IMG/VR virus record: IMGVR_UViG_3300025626_000115
Span: 1 to 26,152 of that record
Reading direction: 5' to 3' (one strand)
Source of the DNA: a virus
DNA: 26,152 bases
A model generated the notes under the pieces. The model saw only the letters and a program-made list of their open reading frames with translations, ran no database searches and had not been told where the DNA came from. The translations under genes and the position numbers were made by a program. Shown in pieces: positions 25,150 to 26,152 of the stretch. The number at the start of each line of letters is the position of its first letter. The first letter of the stretch is position 1.

Positions 25150-26152
25150 ATGTCAAGTATTACAAATGTAAACCAAAACACATCAGTAGTAAACGTAGGT
25201 AGGACGACTCCTGTATCACCAGGCGCCCAAAACGCTGACAAGTCTATACCAGTAGTAATGGCTTCGGATCAGACTCCTATTCCTGTTGTAGAGCAGAATA
25301 AGGTTCAGTCTGAAGTAGCACTATCGCTTCTAGGTATTCCAAGAGCAGAAGTTGCACTAGGTATTTTTGCTGACGTAAACACTTATGACGTTAACCCGTC
25401 AGAATGGTCAATGCAACCTGCATTTCATATTCCAGGCGATGGTGTACAGCATCTTCCTACAGAAGCCGGTGCGCTTGTAGAAGCATCTCGAAACAAGACA
25501 GCGGTATTGACATCTAAGCGTTTCTTCAGATATCAGCCCGGTCGTGTATCTGCCGCTACTTTCGGTGTTAAGAGTTCTGTATCTATTGCAAACTTTGCAC
25601 AGAATCCTGCCATTCGCAAGTTTGGTATCTATGATAAGTATGATGGCTACTACTGGGAAACTAGAAATAACGCTCAAGGTGATAACTTTGGTGTAGTTCG
25701 TAGAACGCAATCTCTTCCAAATGCTCCACTAAGCACATATGGTATAGGAGGCGCTACTGGCGCTACTACGCCACTTAGAGGCGATGGTGCCGCACCCGGT
25801 AACGTAACAACTACTCAGCTAGACGACTATAGAATAGTTGGTTTAGGTGCAAGCGAAAAGTCATCTGAAGATGCTGGTCTAGCTGTTGCGGATAGAAAGA
25901 TTTTAACTGATAATAGATTTGCTATTATTGATGCAGTACTTGCGAGTGCAATAACAACTTATGGTACACCTAGCGGAAGTAATATTTTAGGAACTAATAA
26001 TGTTGCACAAACTGGTAGCGGATATTATGCTGACTTTGTGGAAGCCTATAACGCTGTGAGCGGTATCGCTGGCTTTACTGTGGATCAAATAAAAGCTAAG
26101 TGTAGACGAGATCTAGACTACTGGATAGATAACTATCTTCTCGATTTAAAGC
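25150..26152 (+). CDS. Virion structural protein, partial (3' end outside window)
   Basis: An open frame of 334 codons runs from the ATG at 25150 to the right edge without a stop. AGGAAAAAG lies just before the ATG, and the upstream fibre gene ends 9 nt before it, so the start is well supported. The N-terminus contains KSIPVVMASDQTPIPVV followed by LSLLGIPRAEVALGIFADVN, a block I associate with large unnamed structural proteins of marine T4-like phages. Later blocks include KRFFRYQPGRVSAATFGVK and CRRDLDYWIDNYLLDL at the edge. It is probably another peripheral baseplate or fibre protein; the function is unknown. Confidence 0.8.
   Translation, partial: MSSITNVNQNTSVVNVGRTTPVSPGAQNADKSIPVVMASDQTPIPVVEQNKVQSEVALSLLGIPRAEVALGIFADVNTYDVNPSEWSMQPAFHIPGDGVQHLPTEAGALVEASRNKTAVLTSKRFFRYQPGRVSAATFGVKSSVSIANFAQNPAIRKFGIYDKYDGYYWETRNNAQGDNFGVVRRTQSLPNAPLSTYGIGGATGATTPLRGDGAAPGNVTTTQLDDYRIVGLGASEKSSEDAGLAVADRKILTDNRFAIIDAVLASAITTYGTPSGSNILGTNNVAQTGSGYYADFVEAYNAVSGIAGFTVDQIKAKCRRDLDYWIDNYLLDLK

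Noticed and set aside
1-26152. tRNA, rRNA, insertion sequence or homing endonuclease genes
   Set aside because: Nearly all of the window is accounted for by structural genes; no cloverleaf, transposase or GIY-YIG/HNH motif was seen in the gaps or frames.

Overview
This 26 kb window is a stretch of the late structural (baseplate and tail-fibre) region of a T4-like myovirus. All confidently called genes lie on the + strand, are tightly packed (gaps of 3-21 nt, or 1-11 nt overlaps) and are AT-rich. The gene order follows T4 (tube cap, 53, hub/27-like, 5, 25, 6, 7, 8, then fibre-type genes). The DUF4815-type giant protein, the YHYH-domain protein, the lysozyme-less gp5 and the enlarged gp8 are typical of marine T4-like phages (cyanophage or pelagiphage type) rather than enteric T4. 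The host cannot be named from the sequence.

Layout: 1-484 is the 3' end of a gp48-like tail-tube cap gene. Then come gp53 (487-1050), a gp27-like hub protein (1040-2377), gp5 needle/spike without lysozyme (2454-4025), a 645-aa protein with an M15-type zinc peptidase signature (4284-6221), gp25 (6252-6659), gp6 (6664-8424), gp7 (8428-11700), a YHYH-domain protein (11700-12536), gp8 (12555-14576), a DUF4815 structural protein (14595-20135), a 62-aa coiled-coil protein (20135-20323), a collar-domain fibre (20320-22107), a beta-helix fibre/spike (22129-25140) and a virion protein running off the right edge (25150-26152).

The genes encode the parts of one machine: central hub and spike (27-like, 5, M15 protein), wedges (53, 25, 6, 7, 8) and peripheral receptor-contacting proteins (DUF4815 to the end). 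The cell-wall hydrolase expected inside gp5 appears to have been replaced by the neighbouring M15 peptidase protein.

The main unexplained signal is in the only two sizeable intergenic gaps, 2378-2453 and 4026-4283. Together they hold three copies of a minus-strand sigma70-type promoter cassette: TTGACA, exactly 16 nt, TATAAT, a conserved AAGTNNCAACC start region, and an AT-rich upstream tract. They point against the late genes. Two copies bracket gene 5. Between the second and third copies is a 17-bp tandem repeat array (5.5 units, two complementary subtypes) that would be transcribed as an antisense/noncoding RNA. The arrangement resembles the mobile early-promoter stem-loop cassettes known in T4-type phages, but here it is antisense, triplicated and coupled to a repeat array.
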